A stretch of 64,000 nucleotides of DNA from Quercus robur (Eukaryota > Streptophyta > Magnoliopsida > Fagales > Fagaceae): assembly GCF_932294415.1 (NCBI RefSeq), contig NC_065537.1, positions 68,400,290-68,464,289 of the forward strand. Reading direction: 5' to 3'. Numbering within the stretch: position 1 is the first letter of the stretch; every line of letters starts with the position of its first letter. The position numbers and the translations under genes were made by a program. The notes beneath the pieces are model-generated. The model did no database searches and was not told where the DNA came from. It worked only from the letters and a program-made list of their open reading frames with translations. Positions 35,075 through 46,372 of the stretch are shown piece by piece.

Positions 35075-35630
35075 TTGGTTAATTTCCAGAGTTCCCAAAG
35101 ACAACATGTCCTATTAGAGAAGCAATATCTTCTTGGATCCAACGCTTTCATCAAAAACCTTCTTGGCAAATTGTTTTTTAACAATTTGCATGCAAAACAC
35201 ATTCACCACCTCAATCATGCACCTACAGATTTCATGTCATACAACAACTGCGCTTAGTCCCAAAATTGTTGGAATCAGCCATATAGATTCTCAACAGACT
35301 AGTTAGGCGGCCACATGTTTCAAGACTTCATATCATATCCCAACAAAAAAAAACTCACTTCAGGGCCAATGTTGCCATCAGGATTGATTTTGTCGTGTGT
35401 CTCGAAGTCTTCAGATCTAACTACTCTTTCAAAATGTGCTCTAATGTACATTAATTCACTACTCTCATGGTGCTCTGATGTTACTTCCCTTGGAAGTACA
35501 GCAGCTCCCATTGACTTGCATCACATTCAAATCATCTGCTCTCTCTTTACAGCATACCCTGATTTTCTAGTTCTACCATTGCAAAACAAAGTTCATGCCA
35601 GCTTGTCCATAATCTGTCTTCTCGTTTGGA
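35075..35630 (-). pseudogene. MIZ1-like gene fragment (3' part and 3' flank), left duplication unit
   Basis: The minus strand from 35630 down to about 35320 matches codons about 150-252 of the intact MIZ1-like gene at 45288-46046. Recognisable pieces are MGAAVLPREVTSEHHES, MYIRAHFERVV and NPDGNIGPE. Several small indels disturb the frame, and the normal stop is lost. The 3' flank (35085-35310) also matches 44924-45300. The 5' half is absent because the tandem-duplication boundary cuts here. With no promoter or N terminus it should be non-functional. Confidence 0.85.
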
Positions 35631-37952
35631 TGATTATGAGAATTGAGTATTAAATAAGAAGTGAAAGATGCCAGTATCAACCATCAACCACTTCTTGAAA
35701 AATTACATCAGCCATAATAAAAAACTGAGCCATTTCCATGTACTTCCCTCCTACAAAACTACTCACTTACACAAGTTAGACATTAAATTGTTAAAGTTAA
35801 CTTTTTTAAATAAAAGACTTTAAAATTGCAGACTTCAGGAAAGTCAACCTTTCATCAATATAGCAAATCTAATACCTTTTTTGCTTTATCCTTCCCTGAA
35901 TGCATCAACTTGTGCCAACAGTTGTGCAAATGCTTTGTTTGGGAACATGTTCTCTGCCTTCATCCTCTCTCGAAACCCATAAACAGGAGATTTAGCATTG
36001 ATATACGCTCGAATCAGAATCTCAAATGGTTTTAGCTGGCCAGAGTGTCTACAGTGCTTCATTCTATAAAATAGTTTCTCAGTATTATGTATATCACCCA
36101 GATTTGAGTACTCTTCCATTACAGCCATGTAAGTGTTGAATAGTGGTCTCACCCTGTGCTGCTGAGCTGCCTTATGCAAAACGGAGTCAGCTTTCTCCAC
36201 ATCCCCAGCTCCCAAATAGATTCTCACCAGTGCATCCCAAGCCAAAGGGCCAATCCAGCACCCACTATCTCCCATCCGCTTCACAAACTCCTCCCCCTTA
36301 GTCAAAAGCTTATGGTTCAGATAAACTTTCAAGAGCGCATTGTAAGGCCTTGAAGAGAGTTTCTTCCACCTCTGAAGCATCATTTCAAAGACTGCTTCTG
36401 CCTCCTCAACTTTGCCCAATTTGCCCCATGCTTCTATAGCAGCAATGCTCTCGTTCAGCGTGAGATCCAATTCACATTCCTTCCAAATTCTAGCCACCTC
36501 ATCAGAGTTTCCAAGAGAAGCATAGAGAGGAAGCAATGCTCTGCGCACCTCAGTACTTTCCTTTAGCTTTCTTTCTTCAATTTCCTTCAAGACAGTCTTA
36601 GCTTTATCTTCTAAACCCCCAGATATATAATGTTTTGCCAAGACAGTTAAAACATATATGTCAGGTAGCACTCCTTCAGCCTTCATATTCTCAAACAACA
36701 GCTCCATCCCTACAAGGTCATGGGACTCCCCTTTGGCGTCTAGTAAGAGCCTGTAAGTAAAGAGAGATGGCTTGAGATTTTCTTCCTCCATTAACAACAA
36801 GATATCGGTTATCCTTCTCTTGTCAAGCCTCTTGTAGAGGATGATCATTTGATTGCAAGCATCAACAGTGATTGGAAATTCTAGCTCCCTCATTTTCTTG
36901 AACACTCTCTGCTTTCTTCATGTTAGTGACAAGGACACAGCAAGTTAGGAGGGCTAGGTATACTAATTCGCCTCTAAAGTGGTTGGGAATTTTCTCAATG
37001 TACTTCTCTGCATTTTCGATACCATGTACTTTAGCAATCAAATCAAGGCGAAAAGCATAATCTTGTTCGTAAAGGTCAGGTTGTTTATTAGTCTCCAACC
37101 ACTCTGAGAACTGCAAAATAAAATAGATTTTGATAAAAAGTTTGAGATGCAATCTAGCATTAATCCTGACTACATAGGTCAGCTACATGAATGTTTTTCC
37201 ACATATCCTGCTTTACTTTCATTGTATTCTTACAATCAATAAGATAATATCATGATTGCAGCAGCTAAAATTAACCAAAATTTTATTTATCAAGGCTTGA
37301 GAATCAAGGGAAACATATTTTTCCATCAACTGTTTAACCACTTCTGTGATAGAACTAAGCATATTATATTTTCTTGTGTCCCCCTTTTGGCTAAGCATAA
37401 GTGAACCATGGACACTATCAATATTATATGAGAGAATTTAGTTCATCCATAAGCCGACATTTCCACCTGTCTTAAAATATTTCATCATATTTAACCTTGG
37501 GATTATCAATGACCAGATGGCTTGGATAATCCTTTATTTTTATTTTTATTTTTTGGCTTAGATAAATATAAACAGGGAACAGCAAAAAGGAAAACTACCA
37601 ACAATCAAGCAGAAGGGCATGAACTAACTCCGGTGGAAAACCCCTTGGACACAACCCAACTGAACTTTACATTATCAAAAACATACGCAAATAACATAAT
37701 CTTGCAAAGATTTGGTCCATTTGGATCAACCTAATTTTGCAAACACATGACAAAACCTGCGTTTATCTCCTACCCCCACTGTTTTGAAGCATTTTTTGAC
37801 ATCATATCATGACAAAGTATAATAAATCACAAGTATCACCACAGATCATATGATCTTAGTATAGGGAAACAGCCAATCAATTAATCTCAATATATGTTTC
37901 ACCCAAACAGGCCCACTTATATTGCATAACATCAAGAACCAGTTATTGACAT

Positions 37953-38088
37953 GTGACCTCAACAGGGCACACAATCAGCTGCAACTATGCCTTATGGAGT
38001 GGAGGTCACTAGTTTAAATCTCCCCTTGCGTCCAAAACCTACCTATATCAAAAGAGGGGGGGGGGGGGGGGGGGGGTGTTGAGAGAAA
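37953..38088 (+). mobile_element. SINE in PPR copy B intron, with imperfect 19-bp target-site duplication and G tract
   Basis: Flanks AAGAACCAGTTATTGACAT (37934-37952) and AAGAACAAGCTATTGACAT (38089-38107) differ at two positions. The body has GGAGGTCACTAGTTTAAATC (B-box-like), CCTACCTATATCAAAA as its 3' end, then a G run of about 21 bases. The CTATATC-A end is shared with the SINE at 38441. Confidence 0.6.
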
Positions 38089-38230
38089 AAGAACAAGCTA
38101 TTGACATAGAACAGATTAGGAAACCTGCCCATGGATGGTTTTATGGTGGTTGAGAGTTGGGGAAATTTGTGGTTTAAGGCTAGGGATTATGGGAAAAAGG
38201 GGTTTTATGCTAGTTGCTAAATGTTTAATG

Positions 38231-38379
38231 TTGAGGCAAGATCCCCTAGTGTGTTTTCTCTCTCCTTTCTTCTTCTTTTCCTCCTCCTCTGTGCACTGTT
38301 ACTCTTCATAGCCAAAGAAAGCCCCTTGGACCTCTCTCCTTCTTTCTTTACATTCAAACTATAACCCTTCTCTTATATA
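38231..38379. repeat. Intron segment inverted relative to PPR copy A
   Basis: The reverse complement of this stretch matches 31357-31455 plus 31941-31990 of copy A's intron (AGAGAAGGGTTAT, AAAGAAAGAAGGAGAGAGGT, GAAGAGTAACAGTGCACAGA, GATCTTGCCTCAAC). Flanks on both sides are collinear in the direct orientation (CATAAGCCGACATTT at left, AGCAAGAGTAGAAAT at right). Confidence 0.7.
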
Positions 38380-38440
38380 CTTTGAAACCCATAAGCCTAA
38401 GTTCTCCCAATCTTTTAGCCCTTAAATAAGCCAATAATGC

Positions 38441-38545
38441 TCTACCTTTTTATTTTTGATATAGGGGTGGGGAGATTTGAACCCTGGTTCTCCTAATAAA
38501 GAAGACTAGGCAATGCCACTGAGCTACAAAGCTCTTGGCCAGTGA
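38441..38545 (-). mobile_element. tRNA-derived SINE in PPR copy B intron
   Basis: On the minus strand: AGCTTTGTAGCTCAGTGGCA (A box TAGCTCAGTGG), then AACCAGGGTTCAAATCTCCC (B box GGTTCAAATC), then a 3' end CCCTATATCAAAAATAAAAA. The two boxes are about 30 bp apart. It is too degenerate beyond the boxes to be a tRNA gene. Confidence 0.75.
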
Positions 38546-41500
38546 AGGTTGGCATTGCTTAGCATGTTGAGATGATATACAGCAAGAGTAGAAATTGACT
38601 ATGAATCAGTATTATTGGGGATAAAATTGATATTCCTATTCATTTATTTTATTCTATTTTATATTGCAGTACTGGAACCCTGGAAGAGAACTTTAGAACT
38701 AGTAAATGTTATCTTATCATATATAGTTTGACTACATACAATGACAACAACAAGCCTTAGTTCGAAAATTTTGGAGTTGCCTATGGATCTTCAATAGACT
38801 AATCATAGTCAATCAAATGCATTCTTAGAAGATGCCCCAACATGTATCTACAGTGAATCCATTCATAAAAAAGTGACTAATTTTTATGATGGCCATAAAC
38901 CTACCACGACCCTCCTTTTTCCGGACTTAGGTCCGGTTGCAAACAAAGTATATCACACTGATGCATAAACATGGTTTGAGTATATAAATTAGATTATTTA
39001 TTATCAATGACTATCATCAATTATTATAAAATATTAAATAATATATACAATTATACATTCAACTAAATTATTTTACTAGGTACATTTACATATACATTAC
39101 ATTTATAAATAAATATATGATATCTGATAGTAATTAATATTATAGAATAATAAATTAATATAGGTAAAATATAACTTCTCATTTATAGTTTTTTAATGTC
39201 ATTTCTTACTTATATTTTTAAATTTTGTTTATAAGTATATATAATTTATATAAAATATGGTAGGTTTACACATAAACTCAGTAGATTTGAATCCATAACC
39301 TCTAGTTTCACTTAGTTCTTTTAGAGAAGAAAATGCCCTTTGAGCTACAACTCATTGGCATTGATTAATAAAACTCCTATTGTCTAAGGAAGACATATTC
39401 CTTACCTGAGGCATCAATCAATAATATTATTAGTATTGCAATATATCTAATTTGAAGCTAGTACCTACCAAGTTGATGCTGGATAACCTCTGGATAAACA
39501 ATGACAAACATGAAAAATATGTCGTCATTTTACCTTTAAAGGTACAAAAATGTAACAGGCAAACATATGCATTTCTAACTTTCAGCAAAACCATGAGACA
39601 AGAACTTTCAGCAAAACCATGTGACAAAATATGTGTTTCTAACTTTCAGCAAAACCATGTGACAAAATATGAAAAACTACATAAAAACTTTATTTAGGGA
39701 AATATCAAGAAAGAGCACCTGCAATGCCTTGCCATACATCTTACACTTCCGAAGTATAACTATGATCCTAGAAGTACTGAGTCTGTTCAAATCATTCCCT
39801 TCCTCAAACCACTTACCAAGAACACCTGCAACAGAGTGGCTTGCAGCATCCATTATAGCTTTACACAACTCTAAAGAAGCCTTTTTCTTGTGTGAGTCCT
39901 CACCAACCACACCTTTCTCAGCATCAGACAAATCATCATGCAAAAACCCTGGTTCTGAAGCTAATTTTTCCCCATATTCTTCATCCGCATTACTATCCTC
40001 AATTACATCAACTGCAGCATGTGTTTCAGCTTCTAAAACCCCACCTTCCACATCAAGGTTATCACCACTACTTCTTGCATCTGCCTCTGAATAAAGACTA
40101 TGGCTACCCACAAAGATTCCTTCAAGAATAGGTGCGTCATGAAACAACTTCACCGAAAGGAATCTAGTCAATAATAAGTGAGCAGGGTAGCATATGCTAG
40201 CTCTCTCTCCTCTTACATTACTTGATGTTTCCAGTTTAGCACAAAAAGCCCTTGAAGCCTCGAGGCAAAACCGTTGTTTCCTAATAATAAAAGAAATAAA
40301 TCCAAATAATTTAGACTGCTAAAGAAGTGAAGTTATTATAAAGCTATCACAAACAGCATAACAGGTCATTGCTATATAAATTCAAGGCTAAAATGCAAAT
40401 TGCACCCTTTAAGATTGGTTGGAATTTATTTCAAGCCTCTAACTTTACTTTCATTCAATCGAGTTCTCCAATTTTCAAATCTATTCAATTCACGCCTTCC
40501 ATCCAATTCTGTTAAAACATGATGCTATAATGTGCTTATCTTACACTCTTACTTAACCCAAAACCAACATTAATAAATAACCAAAGACTGAGAATAAGAT
40601 AAAAAAGGATAACAACTGCAACAAAATGAGAAAATTTATAAACTTTTCTAATAGTTGGTCAAAAGATACATGTATTGGGTAGTGAAATCACATTTTAGAC
40701 ATATATTAAAAGAAACGACTTGAACTTACTGATATATAAAATAAAAAAAACCAAGTAAAGAAGAGGAAATATTCAATTTGCAGGCAAACCCATTTGTTTA
40801 TATATCAGACTGAGAGAGAAAGAGTGTTACTTGAGAGAGTGAAAGGCTCTGCGGAGTGGCCACATGATCAGGGTGGGAGATAAACCCTGGCAATCCTAGA
40901 CACAGACAGGACACACCCACTAGTTACTGGTAACTGAACTGAGCTTAAAACCCTGTACTTTAATTTTCTCTGCAGACAGGATGAAAAGCTGAGAATTGTG
41001 TTGATTGGGACCAAATATCATCTGGGTCAAGCTTGATTCATGAGAATGTGATTGACAACTTGGAGCCAGAAAGTATTGGACATGGCCCATCCAGTTTGTT
41101 CAGCTATGAGAAAGGGTATTGTGCGGCTTGGCATAAGAGGTTTATTAAGGCTCAATTTAAGACAAAGCTGGGCTGGTTAGCTTGATGAAATATTGGGCTT
41201 TACAAGTAAAGGCCTCCGTTCTTCTTGATTAGTTATTGTACATTCAAATCCTAATCGACAAGTTGTTATTAATTTTTCCTACTATTTTATTGATCATGCA
41301 TGTAGAATTATATTGATTACATTTTTTTTCTTTTATATATATCGACCAAATGTTAGGTACAAAACTGTTTTTTATAATTTTTTTTTACAACATAATAAGA
41401 TGACAAGTTGTAATTGAAGTAATATTTGTTTTATATGGATTTATCATTGATACAATTTTTATATGCATTGGATGGTTTTAAAAAGTTGGGGATATTTATT

Positions 41501-41649
41501 TACAATCAAATTTTTAGTTGATTGTCTAATTAGATTAAATAGCTTTTTGAATTAGATGAGCTTCATTTGATAAAGCTTATTGATGGCAATAGCTCTTCTA
41601 GGCTAAACCTCAATTTGGTAACTAAGATACATGAATTTTGGCTTGAAAT

Positions 41650-42560
41650 TCACACCCAACATCTCACAATTTGCAATCATGGGCTCCAATCCGTAGATTT
41701 GTGACCCCCATAAATGTCATAGCTCCCATAGCACCATGATCAAGGATAATAGGAGAGAATCAAGGAGGGAGTGGTTCAGAACAACTCCTATATAAATCTC
41801 AAGTCTTACACTCTCCAAGAATAGAGAATACACTTTACAATTTTCTATTTTCTTCTGTGAGTTTTGACTTGAGTATTGGGGGAGATTTTGCAAAGACTAC
41901 ACTGGTGCTTCTAACAGAGTGTTTACATCTTGTGAGCCTTTCAAAGCTCTTTGTTTGGACAAGTGGCTTACTAAGATTTCCAACATCACCACTTATCATT
42001 GTTGATGAAGTGTAGATTCGTCAGTCACAATGAATATGTCCAGATGGAGATGGATATTCGTCTGCGCCATCGTGGAAGTAGCGATTCCTCACAATGGTCA
42101 CCGGTGTGGTGCCTGCCACAACACCTCCGATGCCAAAGTCAGTATGAGAAACTTATAGCAAATAACAGAGTAAAAATTATTAGGGATGCTGTTTTGTGTT
42201 AAAAAAACAATGTACCTTCTCTTGGGGGTGTGAGGGTTATATATATTTATATATATATATATATATTCTCTTAGCCCCTAGCCGTTGTGGCTGTTATGGT
42301 GATCTTAATTCTTCTTTGGGTAACGCCTTACCCCCCAGTAAATGTGGGCTTTAATGGGCTTCCAACAATTTGCACAGCTAGCCATTTAACCGCCTGACTC
42401 ATTTATTGTCTATATTGAATGGCTTTTCTACCTTCATCAGTGGTGTGGTTGTATCGCCGGGGATGCTTAGTTGTTTTCGTCTGTCAAAGTTACTTCGTCG
42501 ATATTAATAACTTCGTCCAAGGAGGTTGACTTCGTCAGTCCCGTCAGCTGTTATATAAGA
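41650..42560. mobile_element. Possible LTR-derived block
   Basis: CTATATAAATCTCAAG followed by CACTCTCCAAGAATAGAGAA looks like an LTR core promoter and leader. Further on are GC-richer stretches with CTTCGTC motifs and a (TA)n run (42246-42267). No paired LTR and no internal domain were found, so it is at best a broken or solo relic. Confidence 0.3.
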
Positions 42561-43180
42561 AACTTGAGATTGATATTATCCGCACTCACCTAAATTGCAA
42601 GTGACCTATGCTTAGTGGTAATTTTAGTGTTAAATTACTGATTTTCTTAAAAGTTTAAATTATTGGAATATGGTAAATTTAATCATTTAGCCACATACTT
42701 TTAAAAATTTAATCATTTAACCATATACTTCTAATAATTCCCCTCACGTGTGGGTAGTTATGGAAATTTAAATGAGAGATAAAGTGAAAGAGACAATGAT
42801 CAAACTCAGAATCTCATACTTTAATATTCTATTAAATTACTGATTTTTTCAAAAGTTTAAGCTATTGGGATATAGTAAGTTTAATCATTTAATGACATAT
42901 TTCTAATACTTATTCATCAATGTTTCAACAAAAAAAAATTAAGAGCAGGAAATTCTCTTGCAGCTGTAATATTTTGATATATATTTTGCGTGCAATTACT
43001 AATTTGGTATCAAAAGTCTTAATAATAGTTTTGAGACTCTATTTCAAGGTTAAAATTATTTGTTAGATTTGACCGTGTATGTAATTTTGTATCATTTAGA
43101 TTTTTAAATGATATGACACTTGATATACCTTTAGTTTTCTAATATATTTGAGTTAGTGATGTCAAAAAAATATTCAAGTT

Positions 43181-43276
43181 GCCGAAAACCTTATATCTCA
43201 ATTAGCAATTCTTAACATCTTCAAACGAAATATCCAAATCTAGTCTCCAACTATCCAATTATGTAAAAAAAAAAAA
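43181..43276 (+). mobile_element. SINE-like unit
   Basis: ACCTTATATCTCAATTAGCA, CTTAACATCTTCAAACGAAA, TATCCAAATCTAGTCTCCAAC, TATCCAATTATGT and A12. Same layout as the SINE at 3395, with diverged boxes. Confidence 0.45.
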
Positions 43277-44260
43277 TTGTTAAATCCTATATCGGTACTA
43301 GATATTATCGTTTATCACTACTTTTTGCCTAATTAAAGTGGTATACTTCTAATTAAAGCAAGGCCAACTTTGTGTGTTACTTCGTAGTTATCGCAAATAA
43401 TTAAGTTCAATTTTCAGGGATTCAAAGTTTTGACATTGTTTTATATACTATTCGTGCTTGTATACACGTTCGTCTCTATCTTTTTCTAATCAATTTCTTA
43501 TAACAGAGACTGTACGTGTGGTATAATTTTATAAGTTAGTTTCTCATAAAGTTAGATTTGAAGTCAAATCATCTACATTTATTTCTGCTAATTTTTGGTT
43601 ATTTAATTACCAGTTGGCCAAAACAGATTCATTTCAGCCTCAGGGATTAGACCAATTTAGTTTTAAAAAACTCACTTTTTTTTTTTTTTTTTGGTTAGTT
43701 TAGCTAAACAGACAATTACATTAGCATCAATGCTTTATTACTATTCTATTTTAATATTATTTTCTTTCTCCTCAATTATATATTTTTATCCCATCTTTTC
43801 CGAGGAGTGAATAAAATAAGATTTTTATTTGGCGTATTGAGTGAACAGTGCTCCATAGATGTATTGAGGTCACTATTTGTTGTTATGTTTTGGGGGACAA
43901 AATGATGAGGTTGATGCGTGGAAGTTTTGGGTGAGTTTAGTTTTTTTTTTTTTTTTTTCAACTAAATGTTGTACGTTTTAGTTTAACGGATGAGAATGCT
44001 CTTAGTTATATTTTGAATTCATATTGTTAGCCATACAAATATACAATATTAATTTTGAATCATCAACAAAAAAATTGCACCTTTTTTTTTTTTTCCCAAA
44101 ATAGCCAAGGTGACATGTCATAACTAATATATAATACAAATGATGTTAAACTGTTAATAACAAGCTAATGTGAAAGGAATGTTGAATCAACCATAATTTC
44201 TGAAGTAACAAATTCTTAAAAAAATTGTAACTAACATTTTTAGAATTTTTTGCTAAAAGC

Positions 44261-44369
44261 ATTGTACATCAACTAATTGATATTTTTTAGTATTTCCAAC
44301 AGAGATATTTATGATCGAAATTTCTCAACTACAACTATCAAATTATCTATAAAAAAAAAAAAAAAAAAA
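44261..44369 (+). mobile_element. SINE-like unit
   Basis: ACATCAACTAATTGATATTT, TTAGTATTTCCAACAGAGATA, GATCGAAATTTCTCAACTAC, CTATCAAATTATCTAT and A18. Belongs with the other SINE copies. Confidence 0.5.
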
Positions 44370-45287
44370 GATTTAATTTTGGTTAAAAAGAATGATTAAG
44401 AGCGCACATTTTCTTACCCCAAAATTAATCCCCTATCATCCCATCGTTCATCCTCCTAGCTAGTCGTAGAATAAGTAAAACTGTTATAAGGTTATCAGCA
44501 ACAGATGATGCATACAACCGTATTTTGGAGCAAGAACTAGAAGGCAAATATCACTAGAAAAACAAACAATTGCAATTATTATATACTCTACATTTTTTTC
44601 TTTACATTCGTTATAATAGTTGGAGAAAACAGATTTTGATCAATTCCATTTACTTTGAAATGAAAGAACATCTATTTTATGGTACAGATTTTTTTTCATG
44701 AATATAACAGTATATATAATGCCATAGTACTTAAGATTCCATAGCACCAAATAAAGAACAATAACTTATTTTAAATAGCAGAACATTATTTACACCTTTA
44801 GATTTGTTAAAAAGTTAATCTTCACTGTGAAATTGCTTGTCTCTTATCAAGAAATACAAATGGAAATAAACCTAATATAGACAATATAGATTACATGCAC
44901 AAACTTGTTCTTGTTCATATCCAGAATTCCAAAGAGACAACATTTCAATCCCTTCATGCCAATTTCAAACCATTAATGCATAGTCACCAAAAGTTCCCTT
45001 AACCCTTTCTCCTTTCTTCCAATTAGAGAGGCAACAACATCTTCTTGGCTCCAATGCTCTCATCAACAACATCTTCTTGCATGCATATCCATGGTCACAT
45101 GGTCATAGATCTCCCAAACCCATTTGCATTTGCATGAGAAAAAGTCACCTTTTCCATGCTAAACACATTCACCTTAACCATGCACCTACCAACTTCATAT
45201 CATACAATGATAACAACGACTACGCCTTAGTCTCAAAAGTTTTTGAGTTGATTATGGATTCTCAACAAATTAGTCAGAGGCGTCATA

Positions 45288-46046
45288 TTATATTCTAACA
45301 AAAAAGATACTCAATTCAGGGCCATTGTTGCCATCAGGATTCAACATATAGTATGTCTCAGAGTCTTTCGATCCAACAACTCGTTCAAAATGCGCTCTCA
45401 TGTACATCAAATCACCACTCTCTTGTTGATCCGATGTTACTTCACTTGGAAGAACCCCAGCTCCCATTGACACTGCATGCAGCATTTGCATCACATTCAA
45501 ATCATCATCTGTTGCCTCTCTCTTCACAGCATACCCTGATTTTCTCCCATTGCAATACAAGCTCCATATGGGCTCATCGATAATCTTGGTCTTCTCATTC
45601 GAGTGCTTCTCACATTCAAGTGCAACCCTTACAAGCCCCATCCCCATGTCCTGTAAAAGCTTCGCTGTGGGAATTGCAAGCTCAAGAAGAAGAACAGGCA
45701 AACACCTAGAGTTTTCTTGGATGGCAAGGTTCACCCTAGCTTTACGAAACCCGAAAAGGGTCCCTGTCATGCGTGTCCCGCCATGAATGTGCCCGTCATT
45801 GGACCGGCCACCGTGTAGGGAGACGGGCATTTTGCACGACGGGATGTTTATTATTGGAAATGACCGGAAAACTGTTCGAAAGCGCCTGAAAAGCCGATTA
45901 GATTTTGAAGGGTGGTTCTTTTTATTATGTGATGGTTGGAGGGAGATAGGTGGCCGGGTATACGTAGGGTGGGGCTTACCCTCCACGGCTGCTGGTGGCG
46001 GCGGTGGTGGTGGTAGTGACGGCGGTTGAGGCTTTGACACCGCCAT
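45288..46046 (-). CDS. MIZU-KUSSEI 1-like protein (MIZ1/DUF617 domain)
   Basis: Intact 252-residue single-exon gene, as usual for this plant family. The N terminus is proline-rich with a P run (residues 12-18) and a basic stretch (SNRLFRRFRTVFRSF, 49-63), common in the family. The MIZ domain starts at TGTLFGFRKARVNLAIQE (94-111) and continues PVLLLELAIPTAKLLQDMG, PIWSLYCNGRKSGYAVKRE, VMQMLHAVSMGAGVLP, MYMRAHFERVVGSKDSETYY and NPDGNNGPELSIFFVRI at the end. Arabidopsis MIZ1 is an ER-associated protein needed for root hydrotropism. Whether this is MIZ1 itself or one of its several paralogues cannot be settled here. A truncated copy at 35075-35630 comes from the tandem duplication. A tandem repeat lies in its upstream region (46373-46730). 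Confidence 0.95.
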   Translation of the reverse strand: MAVSKPQPPSLPPPPPPPAAVEGKPHPTYTRPPISLQPSHNKKNHPSKSNRLFRRFRTVFRSFPIINIPSCKMPVSLHGGRSNDGHIHGGTRMTGTLFGFRKARVNLAIQENSRCLPVLLLELAIPTAKLLQDMGMGLVRVALECEKHSNEKTKIIDEPIWSLYCNGRKSGYAVKREATDDDLNVMQMLHAVSMGAGVLPSEVTSDQQESGDLMYMRAHFERVVGSKDSETYYMLNPDGNNGPELSIFFVRI

Positions 46047-46372
46047 ATATGCCTAATGTGTTTGATTAATTGCTGGAGCTTTGGTGATTGTAGCAAAAGG
46101 ATGGATAAATGGTCTAAAATGAGAGGTGTTTGTTGTTGGTGTAGTTGTAGGGATATGGTGTATATGAAGAGGAAGTAGTTGTGGTATGCACGTTGGTTAT
46201 AGTCATGGTGGTTTTTATGTTTATTAAAGTGGGAAATTTTTGTGACTAAACATATAAATTTTTGGTTTAGTAATGTCTGATGGTTAGGCTGTACTCTAGC
46301 TATAGTTAGCTAAAGATAGGTAAGTAAAAAAGATGTGGTTGCAAATTAGTTTATCTTCTAAATTTTCAATGT

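Larger units (their letters stand above)
29526..35630. repeat. Segmental tandem duplication, left unit
   Basis: This stretch holds PPR copy A, its promoter side, and the 3' flank plus 3' coding part of a MIZ1-like gene. It matches 35631-45602 in order and orientation: TGATTATGAGAATTGA at 29526 equals that at 35631; PPR exons match PPR exons; 35085-35630 matches about 44924-45602. The left unit ends inside the MIZ1 coding region, where the right unit starts. Confidence 0.85.
35886..40865 (-). pseudogene. PPR596-like P-class PPR gene, copy B, with one 2-bp deletion
   Basis: Exons match copy A: 40831-40865 (MWPLRRAFHSLK), 39719-40280 (same 562-nt length, no stop) and 35886-37110 (two bases shorter than copy A). 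Relative to copy A, two bases are missing between 36906 and 36907, within NMKKAE(A)VFKK. The frame changes and reaches a stop at 36862, for a predicted 281-residue product lacking most repeats. Downstream, the original frame stays open for 1 kb to the normal stop, with conservative substitutions. The lesion is therefore either very young or an assembly error. If the two bases are really present the gene would be a functional paralogue. Promoter and splice sites look intact. Confidence 0.8.
40866..44915. other. Repeat-rich spacer between PPR copy B and MIZ1
   Basis: It holds a TATA- and leader-like block with LTR character (41650-42560), diverged direct repeats at 42620-42920 (TTAAATTACTGATTTT..AAAGTTTAA and TTTAATCATTTA), and SINE-like units at 43181 and 44261. 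No intact gene. The region is largely absent from the left duplication unit. Confidence 0.55.
35631..45602. repeat. Segmental tandem duplication, right unit
   Basis: Second copy of the 29526-35630 unit. It is longer (about 10.0 kb against 6.1 kb) because the PPR intron 2 is about 600 bp larger and because some 3-4 kb of repeat sequence separates PPR from MIZ1 (about 40.95-44.9 kb, compared with 0.8 kb in the left unit). It continues seamlessly into the intact MIZ1 gene. Confidence 0.85.

Noticed and set aside
38441-38545. Possible tRNA gene (A and B boxes)
   Set aside because: No cloverleaf outside the two boxes; it has a poly-A-type tail and sits in an intron, so it is a SINE.
45353-46029. 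Three plus-strand frames over the MIZ1-like gene
   Set aside because: Antisense shadows of a conserved single-exon gene; the glycine run is the complement of its proline run.
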